From CAYMEV01 sp964431655 [NCBI: uncultured bacterium] (GTDB lineage Bacteria; CAYMEV01): DNA of 13,983 nucleotides. This document shows, piece after piece, positions 7,649 to 13,983 of this stretch. The stretch lies in NCBI GenBank assembly GCA_964431655.1, contig CAYSKJ010000078.1, positions 1 through 13,983 on the forward strand, given 5' to 3'. The notes under the pieces were generated by a model. The model was not told where the DNA came from. It searched no databases and saw only the letters and a program-made list of their open reading frames with translations. The number at the start of each line of letters is the position of its first letter. The first letter of the stretch is position 1. The position numbers and the translations under genes were made by a program.

Positions 7649-8380
7649 ATGAGGAGAGAATATGTAAACTGGTGGAGTGATAATCTCGATAAGAAAATGG
7701 AACTTATAGTTTTCGGTGATTTCGGTTTTCCTTACATTGTTTTTCCTACATCAAAGGGAAGGTTTTTCGAGTGGGAAGACTATGGAATGATCCACGCATT
7801 GAAGGAAAAGATTGAAAATAAAATAATCAAGCTGTACTGCATCGATTCTATAGACAAAGAAAGCTGGTATGCCTTCCATCACCAGCCCCCTTTAAGGCTG
7901 AAAAGGCACCTTCAGTGGGAGGATTATATAATAAAGGAAGTTATAAAATTTATCCGTAAAGACTGCAGGGATGAAAACATCCCCATTGGAGCCACAGGAG
8001 CAAGTTTCGGCGCTTACCATGCTGTAAATTTCTTCTTCAAGCATCCCTCCCTCTTCAAAAAAATCCTTGCCATGAGCGGTATATACGACATACGTTTCCT
8101 TCTTCACGGGTACCACGATATGGATGTCTACTACAATAATCCCATAGAGTTCATACCTAACCTCTCGGATGAAAGCATACTCTCTCAGCTAAGACAATCC
8201 CTAAAGATAAATCTTGTCACAGGTACCGGTGCCTGGGAAGAAAATGCCGTGTCTTCCTCAAAAAACCTGTCGGATATACTCAATGCCAGGAACATACACC
8301 ATAACCTCTATGTCTGGGGTCCGGAGGTTGAACATCATTGGTACTGGTGGAAGAAACAAGCGGAAATGTATCTGGAATGA
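7649..8380 (+). CDS. Alpha/beta-hydrolase of the esterase-D type
   Basis: This 243-residue protein has an alpha/beta-hydrolase fold resembling the putative esterase family (PF00756-like). The nucleophile elbow is GATGASFGAYHA, giving GxSxG with Ser119. A later acidic position in TGTGAWEEN (about 191-199) and VEHHWYWW (about 227-234) fit the Asp/Glu and His positions of the triad; in many relatives the latter reads HDW. It is notably aromatic, with WW at both ends. No signal peptide is visible, so it is probably cytoplasmic. The substrate cannot be read from sequence; family members act on esters of sugars, acyl groups or S-formylglutathione, and some serve no demonstrated reaction. The ion transporter gene follows on the same strand, about 95 bp away. 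The start ATG has AAAGGAG immediately upstream. Confidence 0.85.
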   Translation: MRREYVNWWSDNLDKKMELIVFGDFGFPYIVFPTSKGRFFEWEDYGMIHALKEKIENKIIKLYCIDSIDKESWYAFHHQPPLRLKRHLQWEDYIIKEVIKFIRKDCRDENIPIGATGASFGAYHAVNFFFKHPSLFKKILAMSGIYDIRFLLHGYHDMDVYYNNPIEFIPNLSDESILSQLRQSLKINLVTGTGAWEENAVSSSKNLSDILNARNIHHNLYVWGPEVEHHWYWWKKQAEMYLE

Positions 8381-8406
8381 CCGGTTTTGAACCCATTTTT
8401 GTGCCT

Positions 8407-8412
8407 TATAAT
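8407..8412 (+). promoter_or_regulatory. Consensus -10 box ahead of the transporter gene
   Basis: TATAAT occurs in the 95-bp gap between the esterase and transporter genes; a weak TTTTGA lies 16 bp upstream (8385-8390). A TTGACT at 8417-8422 has no good -10 partner. The transporter ATG has no visible Shine-Dalgarno. Confidence 0.25.
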
Positions 8413-8475
8413 TTTTATTGACTTTTGCAGGGTTTAACATAAATCCATATTTCAATAAAAGATTCCGAAACTCCT

Positions 8476-9816
8476 ATGAACTATGGATTTATAACAATAG
8501 CTCTTCTTTTTGTACTGTTCATATCCCTCAGGCCACTGAGGCTTTTTGGCATATACCTGAACATGGTAAGCGGGTCATTTCTGGCTATAATTGTACTCTA
8601 CTTCACCCAGGTGATACACACCAGCACTATAAAAGCGGGCATCATCGGCAATGGCAGTCTCAGGCCATGGGAAATTATTATCATATTTTTTTCTGTTGCC
8701 TACATTACCATTAGTGTTGATATTACAGGAGTTTTCAGTTATTTTGCCTATAAGGTCGTTTATCTTGCAAAGGGACGGGGGTACAGGCTTTTTGCGTTTT
8801 TCTACCTTTTTGCATGCATTCTTACAACCTTTACATCCAATGATATTGTTATTCTTACTCTCACTCCCATTATCTTTTATGCCGGGTACCATGCTGACAT
8901 CAATATTATCCCCCTTCTTTTTGCCGAGTATTTTGGCGCAAACACCTTCAGCATGCTTCTTTATATCGGCAATCCCACAAATATTATAGTCGGGAATGCT
9001 TTGGGCCTTAATTTTTTTGAATATACACGTATTATGTGGCTTCCTACCCTTATGGCCGGCAGTGCAAATCTTATAATGCTTTTTCTGGTATTCCGTAAAC
9101 AGATCACGAAGCAGTTCTCTATCAGACCGGATGTCCATCCCCGAATTGAAAACAAAACCTATTTTATGACAAACCTTGCACTGCTTATCCTGATGCTGAT
9201 TTCACTGGCCTTTTCGAGTCTGATTGGATTACCGGTCTGGCTTCTGACTTTCGGCTTTATGATAGTTTTCTTTTTAATTCAAATAACTAAAACTGCAGGT
9301 GGCTATTTCATAAATCCCCAGATTTTAAAATTTTCACATAGTGATACGGTCAAGGCTGCAAAAAGGGTACCCTGGAAAATCCTCCCTTTTATACTTGCAT
9401 TTTTTATACTGGTACAGAGACTGAGCGAGATGGGCTTTGTAGATTCAGCAGCAAGAAGCCTTTCCCATGCATCTACGACCATTGGAGCCGGAGGTGCACT
9501 GATCGGTCTTCTGGGCCTGGTTCTGGCTAACATAATCAACAACCAGCCGATGACCATACTGCTTACGAGTATTATAATAAATAATTCCTTTGCTGTTCCC
9601 CAGAGTATCCTGCGGGCATGCGCCTATTCCCTCATAATCTCATCCAACCTCGGCGCCAATATATCCCTCATAGGGGCACTGGCAGGGCTGATGTGGAAAA
9701 ATATCCTTAATACCCAGGGCGTGGACATCAAATACCTCTTTTTCCTGAAAAAGGGCATGATCATTACCCCTATTGTCTTCGCAATCTCTCTGTTCTGCCT
9801 TCTGTCAGCAATGTAG
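8476..9816 (+). CDS. ArsB/NhaD-type ion transporter (IT superfamily)
   Basis: This 446-residue inner-membrane protein has about 10-12 hydrophobic segments with short loops. TFTSNDIVILTLTPIIF (about residues 116-132) matches the NDxxxLxxTPI hairpin motif shared by the ArsB arsenite, NhaD Na+/H+ and related citrate/anion transporters. IGNPTNIIVG follows, equivalent to the family's SN.TN motif. The C-terminal half repeats the pattern with NIINNQPMTILLTS and SSNLGANISLIGALAG, as expected for the inverted-repeat fold of the superfamily. No ArsR, ArsC or other arsenic gene is nearby, so arsenite export is not supported; Na+/H+ exchange or anion uptake are equally possible. It may share a transcript with the esterase. 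It ends 9 bp before the stop of the convergent pseudopilin gene. Confidence 0.88.
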   Translation: MNYGFITIALLFVLFISLRPLRLFGIYLNMVSGSFLAIIVLYFTQVIHTSTIKAGIIGNGSLRPWEIIIIFFSVAYITISVDITGVFSYFAYKVVYLAKGRGYRLFAFFYLFACILTTFTSNDIVILTLTPIIFYAGYHADINIIPLLFAEYFGANTFSMLLYIGNPTNIIVGNALGLNFFEYTRIMWLPTLMAGSANLIMLFLVFRKQITKQFSIRPDVHPRIENKTYFMTNLALLILMLISLAFSSLIGLPVWLLTFGFMIVFFLIQITKTAGGYFINPQILKFSHSDTVKAAKRVPWKILPFILAFFILVQRLSEMGFVDSAARSLSHASTTIGAGGALIGLLGLVLANIINNQPMTILLTSIIINNSFAVPQSILRACAYSLIISSNLGANISLIGALAGLMWKNILNTQGVDIKYLFFLKKGMIITPIVFAISLFCLLSAM

Positions 9817-9825
9817 TACAATGCA

Positions 9826-10425
9826 TTAAAGCCTTTGCCACTGCCCTGTATTACTGCTGTAAAAATACAGAAACAGCCTGGTATAAGCATAGGCAGTCCT
9901 GATACAAAGCATATTCTTTTTGTCCGCGTCCATAAAATAAACGCTCCCATTAGTCACGCCACCGGCCGGTTTAATGTGCATTATATTCTGTTTACCCATT
10001 TTGATAGGCTTGCTTATATCCGGAATAATTATGTATTGATTGTTTGGATCGGGTATATCTCCGCATATTATGCCGTAACTGGACCCTATAAAGGCCTTAA
10101 TGCTTATCCTCTGGACAAGGCGGTTCTGACCGGATTCAATAAAAGATAAATTCACAGTTTCAGCCCCGCAGGAATCGTAAAGCTCAATAAAGCCGTCTTC
10201 GCTGAACAATATTCCATAGGTTCTGCCCTTATGTATAGCACCGGATTTTGCCAGGAAAAACATGCTTCTTACTGACAGCCCTAAGCCTTCAAGAGACCTT
10301 GGACCAGTGTTTATCCTGAATGATAAAGATACTGCCATTATAAGGCTTAGCACAATAAGCATTTCAATTAAACTGTACCCTTCCTCGTATCTGCTCATAA
10401 TGTAATATAATTTAGCAATTTTCAT
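9826..10425 (-). CDS. Orphan type IV pilus / type II secretion pseudopilin (FimT/GspH-like)
   Basis: This 199-residue protein has a classic class III signal: EEGYSLIEMLIVLSLIMAVSL. Prepilin peptidase would cut after Gly16, leaving an N-methylated Tyr at +1 and Glu at +5; Phe is commoner at +1. The long hydrophobic helix is followed by RSMFFLAKSGAIHKG, resembling the R..L..AR..A....V stretch of FimT and GspH minor pilins, and a beta-rich domain with Cys and Asp residues. The start is uncertain: ATG 10425 gives a 16-residue leader, ATG 10398 a more usual 7-residue leader (MSRYEEG); neither has a good Shine-Dalgarno. No other pilus gene is in the window, so it would join an assembly encoded elsewhere. 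The minus-strand gene begins opposite the elbB promoter region. Confidence 0.85.
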   Translation of the reverse strand: MKIAKLYYIMSRYEEGYSLIEMLIVLSLIMAVSLSFRINTGPRSLEGLGLSVRSMFFLAKSGAIHKGRTYGILFSEDGFIELYDSCGAETVNLSFIESGQNRLVQRISIKAFIGSSYGIICGDIPDPNNQYIIIPDISKPIKMGKQNIMHIKPAGGVTNGSVYFMDADKKNMLCIRTAYAYTRLFLYFYSSNTGQWQRL

Positions 10426-10479
10426 GCCATCAACAAAAGGGCCTTAAAAACCGTAAATGTTCTGGAGTTGACATTTTGG

Positions 10480-10498
10480 ACTGTAAAGTGTTTACAGT
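10480..10498. promoter_or_regulatory. 19-bp palindromic operator candidate in the divergent pseudopilin/elbB region
   Basis: ACTGTAAA-GTG-TTTACAGT is a perfect 8-bp inverted repeat with a 3-bp centre, adjoining a second palindrome TGTTAACA (10498-10505). It lies about 59 bp upstream of the predicted elbB start site, outside the -35, an activator-like position, and about 55-70 bp upstream of the pseudopilin start codon. The cognate regulator is unknown and not in the window. Confidence 0.5.
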
Positions 10499-10513
10499 GT
10501 TAACAATAATAAT

Positions 10514-10541
10514 TTGACTATATGATTTAAGGGAATACTAT
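10514..10541 (+). promoter_or_regulatory. Candidate promoter of the elbB-folE unit
   Basis: TTGACT (10514-10519) and TACTAT (10536-10541) are 16 bp apart, matching the consensus at 5 and 4 positions. The leader would run to a very strong AAAAGGAGG site (10573-10581), 9 bases before ATG 10591. Confidence 0.45.
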
Positions 10542-10590
10542 AAGCCTTATAAAATGGAGGTTTGATATCTATAAAAGGAGGGATGAATTG

Positions 10591-11250
10591 ATGAAGAAAA
10601 AAATAGCTGTTGTTTTATCAGGATGCGGTGTAAAGGATGGGAGCGAGATACATGAAGCTGTCATTACACTGCTCTGCATTGACAGGGAGGGTGCTGAGTA
10701 CAGGTGTATAGCACCTGAAATACTTCAGACAGATGTGATAAATCATATTACCGGCCAGAAATCCATGGAAAAAAGAAATGTGCTGGAAGAAAGCGCAAGG
10801 ATATCCCGGGGAGAAATTACCGATATCAGATCAGCAGACCCTTCTGACTTTGATGCAGTTATAGTCCCGGGAGGCTTCGGGGCTGCAAAGAACCTATCCA
10901 GCTTTGCCTTCCAGGGAAAAGACTGTAGTGTACAGAAAGATTTTGAGCAGTTAATACTGAAGTTCCATAATGCCGGCAAACCCATCGGGGCAATATGTAT
11001 CGCTCCGGCTGTAATAGCAAAGATTTTTGAGAATAAAAAATCCCTTGAAATAACCATTGGAAAGGATCCCGGTACAGCCTCAGCTATAAAGGCGATGGGC
11101 CATGAACATATCGAAGCAGACGCTTCAGGCATTGCCTGGGACAGGGCAAACAGGATTGTCACAACCCCTGCCTATATGATGGCAAAATCCATAAGCGAAG
11201 CAGAAACCGGCATAGCAAAGCTTGTAAAGAAAATCATAGAAATAGCCTGA
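10591..11250 (+). CDS. elbB: ElbB-type DJ-1/PfpI family protein (isoprenoid biosynthesis glyoxalase)
   Basis: This 219-residue protein of the DJ-1/PfpI superfamily matches the ElbB subgroup throughout. Landmarks are SGCGVKDGSEIHEAV near the N-terminus with the conserved Glu, NVLEESARISRGEI, FDAVIVPGGFGAAKNLSSFA, and the nucleophile elbow GAICIAPAV with Cys136. E. coli ElbB has glyoxalase activity and its gene was linked to isoprenoid metabolism by genetics; the physiological substrate is not settled. A TTG in frame at 10588 precedes ATG 10591; the AAAAGGAGG site at 10573-10581 is best spaced for the ATG. folE begins 4 bp after the stop, so translation is probably coupled. Its promoter region carries a palindrome, suggesting regulated expression. 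Confidence 0.93.
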   Translation: MKKKIAVVLSGCGVKDGSEIHEAVITLLCIDREGAEYRCIAPEILQTDVINHITGQKSMEKRNVLEESARISRGEITDIRSADPSDFDAVIVPGGFGAAKNLSSFAFQGKDCSVQKDFEQLILKFHNAGKPIGAICIAPAVIAKIFENKKSLEITIGKDPGTASAIKAMGHEHIEADASGIAWDRANRIVTTPAYMMAKSISEAETGIAKLVKKIIEIA

Positions 11251-11254
11251 ACCG

Positions 11255-11830
11255 ATGGAAAATAAAAAGAAAGAGCTGACAGATATATTCAGCAGGCTCC
11301 TCAGTGTTCTGGAAAATGAGCCGGTAAGGGATGGCCTGAAAAAAACACCGGAAAGAATGGCTGATTTTTACCTTCAGATCCTTGAAAACCGCAGAACAAA
11401 CATTGATGAAATATTGGAGAAATCCATATTCCAGGAAAACTATGATGAAATGATTGTGCTTAAGGACATAGAATATTACAGTCTCTGTGAACACCATCTC
11501 CTTCCCTTTTTCGGCAAGGCTCATATTGCCTATATACCCAGGGGCAATCTTATCGGCATCTCCAGCATCGCAAAGGCGCTGGAATATTACAGCAATATGC
11601 TGCAGATACAGGAAAGACTGACCAAACAGGTTGCGGACTGCCTTCATAAAGCTCTCCAGCCCCTGGGTATAGCGGTTATACTTGAAGGATACCACCTCTG
11701 CATGATGATGAGGGGAGTAAAAAAAGAGAATGCCCACCTTATAACATCGGCTATGTACGGTTCTTTCAGGAAAAGCACCAGCACAAGGATGGAGTTTCTG
11801 GAATTCTACAACAGAATAACAAAGAAATAA
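11255..11830 (+). CDS. folE: GTP cyclohydrolase I
   Basis: This 191-residue cytoplasmic enzyme converts GTP to 7,8-dihydroneopterin triphosphate, the first step to folate, pterin and, in many bacteria, queuosine. Landmarks: GLKKTPERMADFY, SLCEHHLLPFFGKAHIAYIP with zinc ligands Cys78 and His81, the GISSIAKALEYYSNMLQIQERLTKQ helix pair, and GYHLCMMMRGVKK with catalytic His147 and the third zinc ligand Cys149. It ends with the family's STRMEFLEF. Length and all key residues are normal. The start lies 4 bp after the elbB stop with no independent Shine-Dalgarno, so it depends on upstream translation. No other folate or queuosine gene follows; the radical SAM gene 44 bp downstream is not of the QueE type. 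Confidence 0.97.
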   Translation: MENKKKELTDIFSRLLSVLENEPVRDGLKKTPERMADFYLQILENRRTNIDEILEKSIFQENYDEMIVLKDIEYYSLCEHHLLPFFGKAHIAYIPRGNLIGISSIAKALEYYSNMLQIQERLTKQVADCLHKALQPLGIAVILEGYHLCMMMRGVKKENAHLITSAMYGSFRKSTSTRMEFLEFYNRITKK

Positions 11831-11835
11831 TTGAT

Positions 11836-11864
11836 TTGACATCCTCTTCTTATTTTAATATATG
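11836..11864 (+). promoter_or_regulatory. Candidate promoter of the radical SAM gene, nearly leaderless
   Basis: An exact TTGACA (11836-11841) is followed after 17 bp by TATATG (11859-11864). The likely start site near 11871 is only about four bases before ATG 11875, and no Shine-Dalgarno is present, so the mRNA may be almost leaderless. Confidence 0.45.
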
Positions 11865-11874
11865 CTGAATTATC

Positions 11875-13602
11875 ATGCTTAAGAATCTGAAAAAGGACCA
11901 TCTTTCACTGATAAGGAAAATTATTTCCTGTCTTTTGGATAATATCGTGCTTTACAGCCTTGAATCCCCTGCCTTTATTGATGAATACAGGCTGAAAGCC
12001 AGGCCTGCATTTTGCCCTATTAATCAGAAGCTTCCCTTTTACTTCACAGAGACAAAAAAATACATTCTCAATGAACCCAGGATCTATTTTTTCAAAGAAA
12101 TACTTCTGGCCCTCCTGCTGAGCGGAGACTTTTTCAACAATGGCCGGAAGGTAAGTATATCCGGTTTTTCAATCAAAAACAAAAACAGCTTCCTTCAGAA
12201 ATACCGTACCAATCCGGGCAGTATCATACAGCTGTTTCGTATCCCCTGCAGGATACACTGTGAATACTGCTACCAGGACGGCGTGCCTGGAGATTTTCCT
12301 TTCAACGTAAGAAAGATAGACCACGGCGAGATAAATGACCGGATAGAGCACTTCTCCATGGAAAGCGAGCTTTTCCCAAGGGTAATATACAATGTGGACG
12401 AAACCCTTTCCCACCCCCTGTTCTTTGAGGGTATGTCCCGGCTCAGGCAGAAGACCACTGATATTATCTCAATCTACACCAATGGAGAAGCTCTTACCTG
12501 TGAAAATATAAATAAACTTTCCAGCCTTATGCCTCTGCTCGTAAACCTGTCCATGACATCCTCCAATCCTGAAACCCGCACCAGGGTCACCAGGGACAGA
12601 AACCCTGAAATAGCCATAAACAGCATAAAAGAAATGAAGCGCAGGGAAATTCCCTTTGAGATAACCCTGGTAGCATGGCCGACCATCAGCATGGAGGATC
12701 TTGAAAAAACCATAAGCTATGCTGATGATTATTCGCCCATGTATATCAAAGTCATTCTTCCGGGTTACTCCCGTTTTTACAAAAAGCCGTTCAAGGAAAA
12801 CAGCCTTGATTACAATCTAGGGGTTATCAGGTTTATCAGGAAAATCAGATCCAGGTACCGCACAGACATCATATTCGACCTTAATAAACTGGAGGAAATA
12901 GACCTGGGGCTTGACCCTATCGAGCCCAGGATAAGCTACGTAACCGCCAATTCCCCAGCCCGGAAAGCCGGCATTGAAAAAGGACAGGTAATCTACAGCA
13001 TTATGGGAAAGAGGGTGTTTTTCAGGCTGGAAACCATTGGATTAATCAACGCTTTTGAAAGAATAATTAAAAAAACCGATATAGACATGGCAGTCATTGA
13101 TAATTCCGGAAATAAGAAAAACATTCTCATTAAAAAAGACCTCTTTGCTGACAGCTACCCATATTTCACCTGGCAGAAAGATCTCGGCATACATATAGGC
13201 GACGGCATTGAACCCAATGCAATAACCCAGATAAACCACATAATATCCCGCACCGGTTCAAAAAACACGGTTTTCATGTCCTCATACCTGATGAAATATT
13301 CCCTGTCCAATATGCTTGATAAATGGATAAGGATAAAAGAGGGCATCAACTTCCGCATACATATTCCAAAAAATCACTTCTGGGGAGGCAATATTATAGT
13401 CGGTGACCTTTTGACCGTGGAAGATTTCATAATTGCCATAAAAGAAGTTACTGAGAAACACCCTGAGACTGACCTGGTAATAATACCCTCTTCACCCTTT
13501 TCAAGCTGGAAAAGGGATTTAAAAGGCGACCTTTACTACAGGATAAAACGCAGCTTCGGTATAAATATAGAGATGCTGAATTACCCCAGGATGTACAGCT
13601 GA
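11875..13602 (+). CDS. Radical SAM protein with PDZ and DUF512-like C-terminal region
   Basis: This 575-residue protein has four parts. Residues 1-115 are an N-terminal region of unknown fold. A radical SAM domain of about 116-300 contains CRIHCEYC, ligands Cys125, Cys129 and Cys132 for the 4Fe-4S cluster that cleaves SAM. The cluster loop is followed by YNVDETLSHP and SIYTNGEALT and by the strands of a partial TIM barrel. At about 352-422 is a PDZ-like domain (ISYVTANSPARKAGIEKGQVIYSIMGKRV). The tail of about 430-575 resembles DUF512: DLGIHIGDGI and IPKNHFWGGNIIVGDLLTVEDF match its N.FFG..I.V.GLLTG.D motif, followed by LVIIPSSPF. In known DUF512 proteins the order is PDZ, radical SAM, DUF512, so the PDZ is displaced here. 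Function is unknown for the whole family. It is 44 bp after folE with its own promoter candidate. Confidence 0.85.
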   Translation: MLKNLKKDHLSLIRKIISCLLDNIVLYSLESPAFIDEYRLKARPAFCPINQKLPFYFTETKKYILNEPRIYFFKEILLALLLSGDFFNNGRKVSISGFSIKNKNSFLQKYRTNPGSIIQLFRIPCRIHCEYCYQDGVPGDFPFNVRKIDHGEINDRIEHFSMESELFPRVIYNVDETLSHPLFFEGMSRLRQKTTDIISIYTNGEALTCENINKLSSLMPLLVNLSMTSSNPETRTRVTRDRNPEIAINSIKEMKRREIPFEITLVAWPTISMEDLEKTISYADDYSPMYIKVILPGYSRFYKKPFKENSLDYNLGVIRFIRKIRSRYRTDIIFDLNKLEEIDLGLDPIEPRISYVTANSPARKAGIEKGQVIYSIMGKRVFFRLETIGLINAFERIIKKTDIDMAVIDNSGNKKNILIKKDLFADSYPYFTWQKDLGIHIGDGIEPNAITQINHIISRTGSKNTVFMSSYLMKYSLSNMLDKWIRIKEGINFRIHIPKNHFWGGNIIVGDLLTVEDFIIAIKEVTEKHPETDLVIIPSSPFSSWKRDLKGDLYYRIKRSFGINIEMLNYPRMYS

Positions 13603-13624
13603 TTATCCTGAAGCCCTGCCTCCA

Positions 13625-13777
13625 TTATTCCCTGCGTCCCCTCTGGCTTATCAGCCTGTAAACACCAAATACTCTTTTATCATGCGCAATTATGAATCCG
13701 CTTAAGGATATCGACAACTCTATGCTGTTTTCCTGCCACCAGTTCACCGGATTCTGGTAAAAACCCTGATGGTGAAA
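13625..13777 (-). other. Possible small or decayed ORF
   Basis: A 50-codon open stretch on the minus strand (in-frame stops at 13778-13780 and 13625-13627) encodes a protein-like sequence with NPVNWWQENSIEL and FIIAHDKRVFGVYRL. The only early start is a GTG at 13745-13747, giving 40 residues, without a Shine-Dalgarno. It could be a remnant of a longer gene disrupted upstream, a tiny gene or chance. The rest of 13603-13834 shows no terminator, RNA or repeat that I can support. Confidence 0.2.
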
Positions 13778-13834
13778 TTATATAAAATCAAGTCCTGGTG
13801 CATTTTTAGGCAATAGAAGCTAAGGCAGGGTAGT

Positions 13835-13983
13835 TTAATCCTCACAGCTGGTTGTATGGGATGATTCCTCAAGAACCGGAAGTACATTAATCTCATGAAG
13901 AAGTGAACTGTCCTTTAGGACCATTTTAAGATGATCCATAGACCAGTTTCCCTCATGTCTTCCGATTCCCTTCATAAAGAGGG
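13835..13983 (-). CDS. Unidentified protein, C-terminal end (5' part outside window)
   Basis: The minus strand is open from the right edge to a TAA at 13835-13837, giving the last 48 residues: they include GIGRHEGNWSMDHLKM and INVLPVLEES and end SCED. The other two minus frames hit stops within about 30 bases of the edge. Residue composition and codon use resemble coding sequence. No family is recognised from so short a tail. It would be convergent with the radical SAM gene. Confidence 0.5.
   Translation of the reverse strand, partial: LFMKGIGRHEGNWSMDHLKMVLKDSSLLHEINVLPVLEESSHTTSCED

Noticed and set aside
8575-9138. 187-codon open frame on the minus strand inside the transporter gene
   Set aside because: It is antisense to conserved transporter motifs and has a Lys/Asn/Cys-rich, non-protein-like composition.
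8476-9816. Arsenic resistance operon
   Set aside because: Only the transporter motif is shared; there is no arsR, arsC or arsA, and related Na+/H+ and anion transporters share the motif.
11234-11842. 202-codon open frame antisense to folE
   Set aside because: The plus strand encodes a complete, highly conserved GTP cyclohydrolase I; the antisense frame is its shadow.
11255-13602. folE and the radical SAM gene as part of a queuosine pathway (QueD/QueE/QueC)
   Set aside because: The radical SAM protein is 575 residues with PDZ and DUF512-like parts and does not resemble QueE; no queD or queC is present.

Overview
The window is about 14 kb of a chromosome with dense, ordinary-looking bacterial gene packing. 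It has moderate, slightly AT-rich composition, frequent ATA (Ile) and AGG (Arg) codons, and short intergenic gaps with sigma70-type -35/-10 elements. An exported isoaspartyl methyltransferase, a type IV pseudopilin, a radical SAM protein with DUF512-like features and a single-domain membrane-anchored protein together suggest a diderm, probably anaerobic bacterium. I cannot name the phylum from sequence alone; a spirochaete, deltaproteobacterial or candidate-phylum lineage is possible. No tRNA, rRNA, CRISPR array, transposase or phage gene is visible.

Layout, left to right: (1) the 3' end of a phosphoglycerate-mutase/alkaline-phosphatase-type metalloenzyme (+). (2) A two-gene, start-stop-overlapping unit: an exported protein-L-isoaspartate O-methyltransferase followed by an 806-residue membrane protein with an embedded spermidine-synthase-like SAM-binding domain (+). 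(3) Convergent to it, across a strong hairpin terminator, S-adenosylhomocysteine hydrolase (-), preceded by a small membrane-anchored protein of unknown function (-). (4) Nucleoside diphosphate kinase (+). (5) A minus-strand pair, archease then a divergent YchF-like GTPase/ATPase with a TGS domain. (6) An esterase-fold protein and an ArsB/NhaD-type ion transporter (+). (7) An orphan FimT/GspH-type pseudopilin (-). (8) A plus-strand run: ElbB-type DJ-1 protein, GTP cyclohydrolase I (4 bp apart), and a 575-residue radical SAM protein. (9) At the right edge, the 3' end of an unidentified minus-strand gene and a possible small or broken ORF.

The most interesting pieces are: the radical SAM protein, whose parts look like those of the DUF512 family but in a different order (radical SAM, then PDZ, then DUF512-like tail, with an extra N-terminal region); the pairing of a secreted SAM-dependent repair methyltransferase with a SAM-fold membrane protein, next to the enzyme that removes the methylation by-product SAH; and a perfect 8-bp-arm palindrome in the divergent pseudopilin/elbB promoter region. 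Most other genes are recognisable housekeeping functions. No clear-cut new defence or mobile system is visible.
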